In this document: positions 18,043 to 26,811 of the stretch, piece by piece
Layout: every line of letters begins with the position of its first letter
Numbering within the stretch: the stretch's first letter is position 1
From: Bacteroides sp. Marseille-P3684
GTDB taxonomy: Bacteria; Bacteroidota; Bacteroidia; Bacteroidales; Bacteroidaceae
Assembly: GCF_900291465.1 (NCBI RefSeq)
Contig: NZ_LT985808.1
Coordinates: forward strand, 663,363 to 727,362
Direction: 5' to 3'
DNA: 64,000 nucleotides
The notes under the pieces: generated by a model
Databases searched by the model: none
What the model was told of the DNA's origin: nothing
The model's input: the letters and a program-made list of their open reading frames with translations, nothing else
Made by a program: the position numbers and the translations under genes

Positions 18043-18069
18043 CCGGCAATGGCTGATTGACACTTGACA

Positions 18070-18148
18070 ACTTCCCCCTTCGGGGATACACACATGGACA
18101 CGCCTTCAGGGACCATCACCCCTGGAGGCGTGTCTGCCTGTGCATGCC
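18070..18148 (+). repeat. 79-nt structured intergenic repeat, copy B
   Basis: This is the second member of the pair with 14013-14091, on the same strand, 28 bases after the phosphoesterase stop. The stem GCCTTCAGGG pairs with CCCTGGAGGC through one T-G wobble. The outer stem uses C-G where copy A has T-A. The two copies enclose the receptor-phosphoesterase unit as direct repeats. Confidence 0.75.
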
Positions 18149-18179
18149 GTTTTCGCGCCGGAAGGGCATTGTCGATAGT

Positions 18180-18199
18180 CAATTGTCACTTGTCAATTG
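18180..18199. repeat. Short CAATTG-type tract
   Basis: A degenerate two-unit CAATTGTCA tract between the 79-nt element and the Lrp promoter. It has no 33-bp unit attached. Confidence 0.6.
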
Positions 18200-18268
18200 A
18201 AAAGTGCACTTTTTTGGTCTTCGTGCCGACACTTTTTCAAGAAAATCCGAAAAATAGAGAGCAAAAAG

Positions 18269-18298
18269 TTTGTCGATGTGAAATAATCGCTATATTTG
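18269..18298 (+). promoter_or_regulatory. Probable promoter of the Lrp-DUF4491 unit
   Basis: TTTG at 18269-18272 and TATATTTG at 18291-18298 are separated by 18 bases, one shorter than the usual 19-21. The ATG is 39 bases further on. Confidence 0.6.
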
Positions 18299-18337
18299 CC
18301 TATCAAAGTGTTATTGAACAACCAAACCCCCAACGTG

Positions 18338-18799
18338 ATGGAAAGAATAGATAATTTAGACCGACGCATCCTGGAGATCATTTCCCAGAATGCGCGTATT
18401 CCCTTCAAGGATGTGGCTGCTGAGTGCGGCGTCTCACGCGCTGCCATTCATCAGCGTGTGCAACGACTGATCGACCTGGGCGTCATCATCGGGTCGGGCT
18501 ATCATGTCAATCCGAAGAGCTTGGGCTACAGTACCTGCACTTATGTCGGAGTAAAGCTCGAGAAAGGCTCCATGTACCGGGCTGCAGTGGCGCAGCTGGA
18601 GAACATCAAGGAGATTGTCGAGTGCCACTTCACCACCGGTCCCTACACCATGCTTATCAAGCTCTATGCCCGCGACAACGAACACCTCATGGAGCTGCTC
18701 AACAGCCGCATCCAGGAGATTCCCGGCGTGACTGCCACCGAGACGCTCATCTCGCTGGAGCAAAGCATCAAGAAGGAAATACCCATAACTGACAAGTGA
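18338..18799 (+). CDS. Lrp/AsnC-family transcriptional regulator
   Basis: This 153-residue protein starts at MERIDNLDRRILE. The N-terminal helix-turn-helix lies at about residues 20-45 (FKDVAAECGVSRAAIHQRVQRL), and the C-terminal RAM ligand-binding domain at about 65-145 (TGPYTMLIKLYARDNEHLMELL). These proteins sense amino acids or similar small molecules and act as octamers. The upstream in-frame codons from 18296 overlap the promoter, so the later ATG is preferred. A DUF4491 gene follows after 4 bases. The regulated genes are not evident; the TonB receptor unit upstream is a candidate only by position. Confidence 0.9.
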   Translation: MERIDNLDRRILEIISQNARIPFKDVAAECGVSRAAIHQRVQRLIDLGVIIGSGYHVNPKSLGYSTCTYVGVKLEKGSMYRAAVAQLENIKEIVECHFTTGPYTMLIKLYARDNEHLMELLNSRIQEIPGVTATETLISLEQSIKKEIPITDK

Positions 18800-18803
18800 C
18801 CGG

Positions 18804-19115
18804 ATGGGAGCCTTCGACAACCTCCACCTTACCGGGCTGGTCATAGGCATCTGCACCTTCCTCATCATCGGCCTGTTCCACCCCGTCGTCGTCAAGTGCG
18901 AGTACTACTTCGGGACACGCTGCTGGTGGGTCTTCCTCCTGCTGGGACTCGGCGGTACGGCCGCCTCTCTGTGGGTGGCGAACGTGCTGCTGTCGACCCT
19001 CCTCGGAGTCTTCGCCTTCTCCTCGTTCTGGACCATCAAGGAAATCTTTGAGCAGGAGGAACGTGTGAAGAAAGGATGGTTCCCCAAGAACCCCAAACGG
19101 ACCTACAAGTTCTGA
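18804..19115 (+). CDS. DUF4491 family small membrane protein
   Basis: This 103-residue protein has three predicted membrane segments (about residues 8-28, 40-60 and 60-80). The charged C-terminus EQEERVKKGWFPKNPKR is typical of the Bacteroidota DUF4491 family. Its function is unknown. It starts 4 bases after the Lrp stop and is almost certainly co-transcribed and coupled with it. Confidence 0.85.
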   Translation: MGAFDNLHLTGLVIGICTFLIIGLFHPVVVKCEYYFGTRCWWVFLLLGLGGTAASLWVANVLLSTLLGVFAFSSFWTIKEIFEQEERVKKGWFPKNPKRTYKF

Positions 19116-19168
19116 CGTCCGTCCCGCAAGCCCCACACGGCAACCGGCGGACAGCAACGCAGACAGAC

Positions 19169-20920
19169 ATGCAGACATACGACATACAGCGGGCGTACGA
19201 CAGCATCCACGCGTCGTACCCCGGATACCGGAAATTGCCCGTCATTGGAGTCACAGCGAACTTCAGTGACGGGAATTGTTCTTTAGCCGACGGCTATTGC
19301 ACCTCCATCCTCCGTGCCGGAGGACTTCCCCTCATCATCCCTCCGTACGACGACACGGACGCACTGCTCTCCACCCTCGAACACCTCGACGGACTCCTGC
19401 TCACCGGCGGGGGCGACATCAACCCGCTCTACCTGGGCGAGGAACCCGTCAACGAACTCCACTCCATCAATCACCGCCGCGACCGTCAGGAACTCCTGCT
19501 CACCCGCCTCGCCGCCGACCGTCAGATACCCATCCTCGGCATCTGCCGCGGCCTCCAGGTCCTGACCGCCGCCCTCGGGGGCACCCTCTACCAGGACATC
19601 CACACCCAGGCAGGGACCGTCTGCCTCAAGCACGACCAGCAGCTCGACCGCAGCTACGCCTCACACACCCTGCACATCGAGCCGGACACGCTGCTCGCCC
19701 GCCTCTTCGGCACCGACCGCCTGCCCGTCAACTCGTTCCACCACCAGGCGGTCCGTGAGCCCGCACCCGGCTTCCGGGTCAGCGGAAGGGCAGCCGACGG
19801 CATCATCGAGGCGGTCGAGTCGGCGGAACACAAGTCGATGCTCGGCGTGCAGTGGCACCCGGAGTGCATGATTCTCGCCGGAGACGAGAGCATGCTGCCC
19901 CTCTTCCGCTGGCTCACGGCAGAAGCCGCTTCGTTCGCCGACGCCAAGGCAGTGCACCGGCGCATCGTCTCGCTCGACAGCCACTGCGACACGCCGATGT
20001 TCTTCCACAAGGACATCCGCTTCGACACGCGCGACCCGCACGTGCTCGTCGACCTGCACAAGATGACCGAGGGACATCTCGACGCCACCATCATGGTCGC
20101 CTACCTCAAGCAGCTCGAACGCGACGACGAGTCCCTGCTCGCCGCCACTGCCAAGGCGGACCGCATCCTGACCCAAATCGAGGCGATGGTCCATGCCAAC
20201 GCATCGTGGGTCGACATTGCCCGCACGCCCGCCGACGTCCGTCGGTTGAAGCAGATGGGGCGGAAAGCCATCATGCTGGGCATCGAGAACGGCTATGCCC
20301 TGGGTCGCGACCTGGCGAACGTGGAGCACTTCCGTCGCCGCGGGGTGGTCTACCTGACGCTCTGCCACAACGGCGACAACGACGTCTGCGACTCCGCCCG
20401 CGGCAATGGGGAGCACGGCGGACTGAGTGCCTTCGGCAGGGAGGTCGTCCGCGAGATGAACCGCACGGGCATGCTGGTGGACCTCTCGCACGCGTCGGAG
20501 AAGAGCTTCTACGACGCCCTGTCGCTCAGCCGCACCCCCATCGTCTGCTCCCACTCGTCGTGTCGTGCCCTGTGCGACCATCCGCGCAACCTGACGGACG
20601 ACCAGCTGCGTGCCCTCGCCCACAGCGGCGGCGTGGCACAGGTCTGCCTCTACGGGGGCTTTCTGCGGACGGACGGGACGGCGTCGCTGCCTGATGTCAT
20701 CGAACACATCAACCACATGGTGAGCCTCATGGGCATCGACCACGTGGGCATCGGCACGGACTTCGACGGGGACGGCGGCATCCCCGGCTGTGCGTCGGCG
20801 TCGGAGGTCATCAACCTGACGCGCCGCCTGCGTGCGGAACGTTACTCGGAGGAGGACATCCAGAAACTCTGGGGCGGCAACTTCCTCCGCGTCATGGATG
20901 AGGCACAACGGGGCAATTGA
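19169..20920 (+). CDS. Class I glutamine amidotransferase (peptidase C26) fused to M19 membrane dipeptidase
   Basis: The protein is 583 residues from the ATG at 19169. Residues 22-250 form a PuuD-like gamma-glutamyl hydrolase with nucleophile Cys126 (ILGICRGLQ) and His230/Glu232 (GVQWHPE). Residues 265-580 form an M19 dipeptidase with the metal ligands His272 and Asp274 (DSHCD), Glu373 (GIENGYAL), His400, His441 and His462. Together they could cleave gamma-glutamyl bonds and then dipeptides such as Cys-Gly. No signal peptide is seen, so it is probably cytoplasmic. The stop codon is provided by a CAATTGA repeat unit (RGN-stop). Fused rather than separate enzymes is the notable point. Confidence 0.85.
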   Translation: MQTYDIQRAYDSIHASYPGYRKLPVIGVTANFSDGNCSLADGYCTSILRAGGLPLIIPPYDDTDALLSTLEHLDGLLLTGGGDINPLYLGEEPVNELHSINHRRDRQELLLTRLAADRQIPILGICRGLQVLTAALGGTLYQDIHTQAGTVCLKHDQQLDRSYASHTLHIEPDTLLARLFGTDRLPVNSFHHQAVREPAPGFRVSGRAADGIIEAVESAEHKSMLGVQWHPECMILAGDESMLPLFRWLTAEAASFADAKAVHRRIVSLDSHCDTPMFFHKDIRFDTRDPHVLVDLHKMTEGHLDATIMVAYLKQLERDDESLLAATAKADRILTQIEAMVHANASWVDIARTPADVRRLKQMGRKAIMLGIENGYALGRDLANVEHFRRRGVVYLTLCHNGDNDVCDSARGNGEHGGLSAFGREVVREMNRTGMLVDLSHASEKSFYDALSLSRTPIVCSHSSCRALCDHPRNLTDDQLRALAHSGGVAQVCLYGGFLRTDGTASLPDVIEHINHMVSLMGIDHVGIGTDFDGDGGIPGCASASEVINLTRRLRAERYSEEDIQKLWGGNFLRVMDEAQRGN

Positions 20921-21036
20921 TAATGGATAACGTTTCAATTGACAATTGATAATTGACAATTGACAATTGCCCTGCGGCGTGGATAGCGAGGCTACAAGGC
21001 GGTGAATGTCCATTGTCCATTGTCCATTGACAATTG
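20914..21036. repeat. Two CAATTG-type arrays leading into copy 2
   Basis: The array at 20914-20969 overlaps the end of the GATase-dipeptidase gene and supplies its TGA. A CCCTGCGGCGTG...AAGGCGGTGAATG spacer follows. The tract at 21011-21036 (three TCCATTG units, then CAATTG) replaces the usual 33-bp unit on this side. Confidence 0.8.
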
Positions 21037-21053
21037 AAAAGCGGTCGTGTCAA

Positions 21054-21612
21054 TTTGTCAAAATGTCAAATGAATCGCCCGAGAAGGAGCTTCCTTGCAC
21101 CAAAATACGAGTTGGTGACCACGGAGCGCCTTCTCGGGCGATTTGCGTTTTGCACTGTGACAGCCTTTTTGCCTGTATCCTTTCCTTCTGTATCATTTTT
21201 CGTTCCGTCCGTTTCCTTCCGTCGGTCTTTTCACACGGAAGGACGCAATTTCACACATCGGGAATCGTGCCCCTTCGGTCTCTAAAAAATGGGGACAGAT
21301 GGCTGTTTTCGTACGGACGAACGACCACGACGGTGCGGACACGTCGGTACGGTGGTGCGGACGCGTCCGTACGAAGCCAATCACAGGTGCTTTTGACCGT
21401 GTTGATGGGTGCGACGGATGGTTTTTCTGTGTTAGAAAGGGTGTAATTGTGTGAATAACGATTTATTTTGATGTGTTCTGACGGACGTATCTTAAAATAT
21501 TTAACGCGCAATTTTCTAATTGGGACAAATTTGCGGATTTGTGCGTTACCTGAAAACGGCAAATTGGGAAATTGTGATGTTAAAATGGGGAAAACGATGT
21601 CATTGTGACAAA
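21054..21612 (+). repeat. 559-bp interspersed element, copy 2
   Basis: Ends are TTTGTCAAAATG (21054-21065) and CATTGTGACAAA (21601-21612), matching at 11 of 12 positions when inverted. It has the 15-bp first hairpin and the second-region variant ending GGACGCGTCCGTACGAA, shared with copies 1 and 4. It sits between the convergent GATase-dipeptidase and VTT-domain genes. Open frames inside lack codon-position bias and are not called. Confidence 0.9.
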
Positions 21613-21623
21613 CGGATGTTGTT

Positions 21624-21723
21624 GGACCGGGCGACCCGACCGGTCGCCCCTACATTCGCCGCCTTGTGGTCATATCCATACGCCGCAAGGTAATTGTCAA
21701 TTGTCCATTGTCAATTGTCAATT
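21624..21723. repeat. 33-bp palindrome and CAATTG array after copy 2
   Basis: The unit at 21624-21656 reads ...GACCCGACCGG... (C where most copies have A). The array at 21691-21723 overlaps the last codons of the VTT-domain gene and encodes its IDN-stop end. Confidence 0.85.
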
Positions 21724-22178
21724 AGAATATTGATGCCCTGTGCCGCCAGCACGAGCGCAACGTAGCGCAACAATTTTCCCAGTGTCATGGAGAACACCGT
21801 GATGGGCAGGTTCGCCCGCATCAGTCCGAGGACAATGGCGATGCCGTCCCCCACCACGGGGAGGAACGAGAAGAACGCCATCCATGCTCCCCGTCCGCGG
21901 ATGAAACGCTCGGCGCGTGCCAGCTTCTCAGGCTTCACACCCAGCCAACGCTCCAGACGTGCCATGTTGCCCAAGTGACCCAGCCAGTAACACGTCATCG
22001 AACCGGCGGTATTGCCCAGCGTGGCGGCAGCGACCGTGCCCACGGGGTCCAGCCCCATCTCGACGAACGCGACGAGGAGGGCTTCGGAACTGAACGGGAG
22101 GATGCTCCCGGCAAGGAAGGCGGCGAGGAACATCCCCACGTACCCGTAGTCTAGAAGGAACTGTAAAGCTGTGTCCAT
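21711..22178 (-). CDS. VTT/DedA-like (YqaA-type) small membrane protein
   Basis: This 155-residue protein has about four membrane segments and the VTT (SNARE-associated/DedA) motifs GSILPFSSEALLV, LGNTAGSMTCYWLG and FLPVVGDGIAIVLGLM. Members of the superfamily include undecaprenyl-phosphate and phosphatidylethanolamine flippases; YqaA-type members are less studied. The gene overlaps the preceding membrane-protein gene by 28 bases. The final residues (IDN-stop) are encoded by a CAATTG repeat, so the repeat has defined its C-terminus. Confidence 0.85.
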   Translation of the reverse strand: MDTALQFLLDYGYVGMFLAAFLAGSILPFSSEALLVAFVEMGLDPVGTVAAATLGNTAGSMTCYWLGHLGNMARLERWLGVKPEKLARAERFIRGRGAWMAFFSFLPVVGDGIAIVLGLMRANLPITVFSMTLGKLLRYVALVLAAQGINILIDN

Positions 22179-23143
22179 ATGTCAAGGAGGTAAAGTGCGG
22201 CGATGAGCGCCAGCGTGACAAGTAGCCCGATGCCGCTGCGGCGGTCGCGGGTCACGGCGAAGTAGTGCCCGGCGAGCAGCGAGGCGCAAGCCGTCAGCGG
22301 AGCTGCGAGCGAGGGATAAAGGACGGGCTGGAAGGCGAGGAGCACCCACAGGAGGGCTTCCGTCGAGAGGATGTAGTAGATGCACGTCCGGGTGCGTATC
22401 TTGTCGTGGAAGCTGTTGCGGGCGTAGTGGATGATGCTCCACAGCGTCAGGAGGAGGGTCAGCGCGAGCGTGGCTATCGCCGGGGGCGTCAGCGTGCTGT
22501 AGTCCGTGGGGCTGAAACGGACGACGGCTGCCAGCTGGCGGAGCAGGAGGTCCCACTCGCCGATGGTGTAGGCATAGCCGCCCAGGAACCAGTAGGGGAG
22601 GAGTGCACCGATGAGTGCCGCGCAGAGCGTCCGCGGAGAGAGGTGGTGGAACCCCGTCTGCATGAGCAGCAGCACGGGCATGAGCAGCAACAGCGGGGGG
22701 ACGGCGAGGGTCGCCAGTCCGTAGAAGAAGAAGCCGCGGAAGACATCGCCCACGGGCTCCACGCCCTGATAGGTGCGGAAGAGGAAGTAGAACGTCGCTG
22801 CCAGGCAGCATGCCGACACGCTCCCGCCCTGCAACGTGTGGGGCTGGGCGACGGTGGCAAGGAGCAGGAAGAGCGTCAGGTAAAAGGTCGAGTGGACGCG
22901 GATGACGGCGTGGTGGACGGTCACTGCCCCGAGCAGCAGCAGGGCGAGCAGCAGCAGGATGTAGCCCGCGAGCCGTCCGCCGAAGGGTGTCAGCAGACCC
23001 GGCACACTGTCCCACAGCCCGCCCGTTGTCGCGGCGGCAGTGTCGGCTGACGGAAGCCACCAGAGCGCCGAGGCAATGAGAAAGGCAACGAGGAGCGGAA
23101 GACTCCCCGTTGCCAGCCGTTCTTGCAGATAGGTCAGTCGCAT
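22151..23143 (-). CDS. Multi-pass membrane protein of unknown function
   Basis: This 330-residue protein starts at MRLTYLQERLATG, 8 bases after purD; longer in-frame extension codons run into purD and are rejected. It has roughly nine to ten hydrophobic segments across its length, rich in Leu and Ala, with short loops and few charged residues. No catalytic motif is recognised. Bacteroidales genomes often carry an uncharacterised membrane protein at this place beside purD. It overlaps the VTT-domain gene by 28 bases, so the two are probably coupled. Confidence 0.7.
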   Translation of the reverse strand: MRLTYLQERLATGSLPLLVAFLIASALWWLPSADTAAATTGGLWDSVPGLLTPFGGRLAGYILLLLALLLLGAVTVHHAVIRVHSTFYLTLFLLLATVAQPHTLQGGSVSACCLAATFYFLFRTYQGVEPVGDVFRGFFFYGLATLAVPPLLLLMPVLLLMQTGFHHLSPRTLCAALIGALLPYWFLGGYAYTIGEWDLLLRQLAAVVRFSPTDYSTLTPPAIATLALTLLLTLWSIIHYARNSFHDKIRTRTCIYYILSTEALLWVLLAFQPVLYPSLAAPLTACASLLAGHYFAVTRDRRSGIGLLVTLALIAALYLLDIWTQLYSSF

Positions 23144-23150
23144 GAGAGGC

Positions 23151-24419
23151 TTAGAGGTCGAACCCGATGTCCGAGCGGAAGTAGCGTTTCTCGAATGCGA
23201 TTTGTTGTGCGCCGCGGAAGGAGCGGGCGAGCGCCTCTGCCTTGTCCGCGCCGTAGGAGCTGACGGCGATGACGCGTCCACCGGCGGTGACGACCTGTCC
23301 GTCCTTGAGTGCCGTCCCGGCGTGGAAGACGATACTGTCTGTCACACTGTCGATGCCCGTGATGGGATAGCCCTTGGTGTAGGCTTCGGGGTATCCGCCG
23401 GAGACGAGCATGACGCAGACGGCGGTGCGGGGGTCGATGGTGAGTGTCCGATGGTCGAGGTCGCCCTGTGCCACGCCTTCGAAGAGGTCGACCAGGTCGC
23501 TCTGGATGCGCAGCATGACGCTCTCGGTCTCCGGGTCGCCCATGCGGACGTTGTACTCGATGACCATGGGTTCACCCTGTACGTTGATAAGGCCGAAGAA
23601 GATGAAGCCCTTGTAGTCGATGCCTTCGGCGGCAAGTCCCTCGACGGTGGGGCGTATGATGCGGTCCTCGACCTTCTGCATCCATGCCTTGTCGGCAAAG
23701 GGGACGGGCGAGACGGAGCCCATGCCTCCGGTGTTGAGGCCGCGGTCTCCCTCGCCGATGCGCTTGTAGTCCTTCGCTTCGGGGAGTATCTTGTAGTGGC
23801 GTCCGTCGGTCAGGACGAAGACGGAGCACTCGATGCCGCTGAGGAATTCCTCTATGACGACCTTCGACGAGGCATCGCCGAACATGCCGCCGAGCATCTC
23901 GCGCAACTCGCGACGGGCTTCGTCGAGGGTGGGCAGGATGAGCACGCCCTTGCCGGCGCAGAGACCGTCGGCCTTCAGTACGTACGGTGCGGGAAGGGTC
24001 TCAAGGAAGGCGAGCCCTTCGTCGAGGCGGTCTGCGGTGAAGCTGCGGTATCGGGCGGTGGGGATGTGGTGACGCTCCATGAACTCCTTGGCGAACTCCT
24101 TGCTGCCTTCGAGCACGGCACCGGCACGGGAGGGTCCGATGACGGGTACGCCGGCGAGGCGGGGGTCAGCCTTGAAATAGTCATAGATGCCCTTGACGAG
24201 CGGGTCTTCCGGTCCGACGACGACCATGTGTACGCCGTTGTCGATGACAAAGCGGCCGATGGCGTCGAAGTCATTCGCCTGGATGGCGACGTTCTCGCCC
24301 ACGTTGCGTGTCCCTGCATTGCCGGGAGCGATGTAGAGTTTTTCCACTTTCGGGCTCTGGGATATCTTCCACGCCAGCGCATGTTCGCGCCCGCCCGAAC
24401 CAAGTAACAGTAGTTTCAT
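23151..24419 (-). CDS. purD: Phosphoribosylamine-glycine ligase
   Basis: This 422-residue ATP-grasp enzyme makes glycinamide ribonucleotide, the second step of purine synthesis. It begins [19 protein letters not shown] and shows the PurD signatures [33 protein letters not shown] and [16 protein letters not shown]. The length is typical. It is 139 bases downstream of the dipeptidyl peptidase and 8 bases upstream of the unknown membrane protein. purE is 19 kb away, so purine genes are scattered. Confidence 0.96.
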   Translation of the reverse strand: MKLLLLGSGGREHALAWKISQSPKVEKLYIAPGNAGTRNVGENVAIQANDFDAIGRFVIDNGVHMVVVGPEDPLVKGIYDYFKADPRLAGVPVIGPSRAGAVLEGSKEFAKEFMERHHIPTARYRSFTADRLDEGLAFLETLPAPYVLKADGLCAGKGVLILPTLDEARRELREMLGGMFGDASSKVVIEEFLSGIECSVFVLTDGRHYKILPEAKDYKRIGEGDRGLNTGGMGSVSPVPFADKAWMQKVEDRIIRPTVEGLAAEGIDYKGFIFFGLINVQGEPMVIEYNVRMGDPETESVMLRIQSDLVDLFEGVAQGDLDHRTLTIDPRTAVCVMLVSGGYPEAYTKGYPITGIDSVTDSIVFHAGTALKDGQVVTAGGRVIAVSSYGADKAEALARSFRGAQQIAFEKRYFRSDIGFDL

Positions 24420-24558
24420 AATCGTGATGGGGTATTGTGTTTCCGGTCCTCCGCCTCGTCGCTGCGGGGCTGTCAGCCGGACGTCCGCCGACGGGGCGTT
24501 GCGTTGTGCATCCCTGCCGGCGGACGGCTCGCGGACGGTGCGGAGTCCCGGAGAGGGG

Positions 24559-26811
24559 TTATTTCAAGTGCTCTTCGAAGTATCGGGTGATGTGTTCGTG
24601 CAGGTGGACACGGTCGCGGCCGACCATGTTGTGTCCCTGACCGGGGTAGATGAAGAGGTCGGGGTGCGTGCCCTGGTCGATGCAGGCACGGATGAACGAG
24701 AGGGTGTGCTGTGGCACGCACGTGGGGTCGTTTCCGCCGATGATGAGTTCCAGCCGCCCTTTCAGGTTGCCGGCGCGGAGCTTGAGGTTGGCGTTCTTAT
24801 AGCCGTCAGGATTCGCCTCGGGGGTGTCCATGTAGCGTTCGCCGTACATGACCTCGTAGTACTGCCAGTCGATGACGGGTCCTCCTGCCACTGCCACCTT
24901 GAACACGTCGGGGTGGGTGAGCATGAGGTTTGTGGTCATGAATCCGCCGAAGCTCCATCCGTGCACGCCGAGGCGGGATGCGTCGACGTAGGGGAGGCTC
25001 TTGAGCAGTTCGACGCCCTTCATCTGGTCTTTCATCTCCTCGGTGCCGAGCTGACGGAAGGTACAGTTCTCAAACGCCAGTCCGCGGTTGGAGCTGCCCC
25101 GGTTGTCCAAAGTAAGCATGACGTAGCCTTGTTGCGCCATGTAGATGTCCCAGCCTCGTGCGGCGTATCGGAAATTGTTCTGAAGCATCTGTGCGTGCGG
25201 TCCTCCGTAGACGTAGATGATGGCGGGATACTTCTTCGACGGGTCGAAGCCGGTGGGTTTGATGAGCCGGTAGTAGAGGTCCGTCACGCCGTCAGCCGCC
25301 TTGATGGTGCCTGTCTCGATGGTGGGGACGTCGTATCCCTTCCAGGGGTCTTCGGCGCGGAAGAGGTTCTTCGTGGTCCGTCCGTCGGCGGTGGCGACGA
25401 GGTCGATGTTGCGCGGCACGGTCGGGGTGGAGTAGTTGTCGATGAGGTAGTTGCCGTCGGCAGAGAGCTGCACGTGATGGACTCCTTCGCTATTGCCCAC
25501 GGGACGGCGTTTGCCGTTCTTCAGGCTGACGGCATAGATGTTGGTCTGCATGGGCGACACTTCGGTAGTGGCGATGTAGACCTCCTTCTTCTTCTCGTTG
25601 AAGCCGACGATGCTCTGCACGAGCCAGTCGCCCTGGGTGAGCGGGGTGACGCGCAGGCTCTCGCGGCAGGTGCCTCCGTTGTCGGTGTTCTTGATGGTCG
25701 GCTCACAGGGGGCGGAGGTGTCGAACAGGTAGAGGTGGTTGTACCCGTCGCGCTGGCTCTGGTAGATGAACTTCGTGTCGTCCCATGGGAGGAAGGTCAG
25801 CGGGAACTGCGGCTCCACGTACTTGGGGTGTATCTCCTCGTAGAGGACGGCTTCGCGCTTGCCCGTCGTGGCGTCATAGCGGACGAGCTGGGCGTAGTTC
25901 TGGTCCCGGTTGAGCTCGATGAGAAAGAGCTTCTGTTCGTCCGGCGACCAGCTGACGTTGGTGAAGTAGCGGTCGGTGGGGTCTCCGGCATCGAGGTAGA
26001 CATTCTTCCCCGTCGCCAGGTCGTAGACGCCGACGGTGACTTTGTGGCTGGTCATCCCTGCCATGGGGTACTTGTCAGGCTCGAGCGTGGCGATGCGGGT
26101 GTCGATGTTGACCTGTGGGTAATCGGTCACCATGCTCTGGTCCATCCTGTAGTAGGCGAGACGGCTTCCCCGGGGGCTCCAGAAGGTCCCTTTCGTAATG
26201 CCGAACTCGTTGCGGTGCACCGCCTGACCGTAAACGATGTCGTGCGGCTTGGGCGCATGCGCCGGGTCGGCGAACTCGGGGCTGAGGTCGATGGGCTTGT
26301 TCTCGCCCGTGCGGCGTATCAGAAGGCGGTCGCCCAACGTATAGGCGACGGCGCGTCCGTCGGGGGCGATGTCGGCGTTGGCGGCTGCGCGGTCAATGCC
26401 GATGAGATGGTCGACCTGGCGGATGGAGAAGTTGTAGTAGACGATGTGTTCCGGGAAGCGGAGCATCACGATGGGCTGCCGGGCGTCCGGGAAGCGCACG
26501 CCGTAGAGGCTGTGTACCCGAGGCAGCTTCGCCCCGGTATAGGACAGGATGCCCTCGTTGACATCGACGAGATTGAAGAGCAGACTTTCCCGTCCGCTCT
26601 GGGGGTTGACCGCCTTGACTTCTTCGGCATCGGGGACAATGCAGCGGTCGCCCCACCACTGGACGTCGTAGAGGTTCTTGGTGGAGCAGTTGTAAAAGTT
26701 GCTACCGCCGGGGATGAGGTCCTCCAGCGTGAAGCGCTTGAGTTCTTGTGCCATGGTGGTAACTGCCGACAGCAGGAGCAGCGCCGGCAGCAGGTTAATC
26801 TTGATTCTCAT
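24559..26811 (-). CDS. Dipeptidyl peptidase IV-type serine peptidase (S9 family)
   Basis: The protein is 750 residues from [22 protein letters not shown], a clear signal peptide; the open frame continues upstream only as a shadow of the methyltransferase gene. The N-terminal beta-propeller (about 60-490) carries the DPP4 N-terminal domain. The C-terminal alpha/beta hydrolase has GWSFGG with Ser620, Asp695 (GGNDPT) and His727 (GQGHN). It releases X-Pro or similar dipeptides from peptides in the periplasm or at the surface. The start overlaps the methyltransferase gene by 17 bases. The exact dipeptide preference cannot be read from sequence. Confidence 0.92.
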   Translation of the reverse strand: MRIKINLLPALLLLSAVTTMAQELKRFTLEDLIPGGSNFYNCSTKNLYDVQWWGDRCIVPDAEEVKAVNPQSGRESLLFNLVDVNEGILSYTGAKLPRVHSLYGVRFPDARQPIVMLRFPEHIVYYNFSIRQVDHLIGIDRAAANADIAPDGRAVAYTLGDRLLIRRTGENKPIDLSPEFADPAHAPKPHDIVYGQAVHRNEFGITKGTFWSPRGSRLAYYRMDQSMVTDYPQVNIDTRIATLEPDKYPMAGMTSHKVTVGVYDLATGKNVYLDAGDPTDRYFTNVSWSPDEQKLFLIELNRDQNYAQLVRYDATTGKREAVLYEEIHPKYVEPQFPLTFLPWDDTKFIYQSQRDGYNHLYLFDTSAPCEPTIKNTDNGGTCRESLRVTPLTQGDWLVQSIVGFNEKKKEVYIATTEVSPMQTNIYAVSLKNGKRRPVGNSEGVHHVQLSADGNYLIDNYSTPTVPRNIDLVATADGRTTKNLFRAEDPWKGYDVPTIETGTIKAADGVTDLYYRLIKPTGFDPSKKYPAIIYVYGGPHAQMLQNNFRYAARGWDIYMAQQGYVMLTLDNRGSSNRGLAFENCTFRQLGTEEMKDQMKGVELLKSLPYVDASRLGVHGWSFGGFMTTNLMLTHPDVFKVAVAGGPVIDWQYYEVMYGERYMDTPEANPDGYKNANLKLRAGNLKGRLELIIGGNDPTCVPQHTLSFIRACIDQGTHPDLFIYPGQGHNMVGRDRVHLHEHITRYFEEHLK

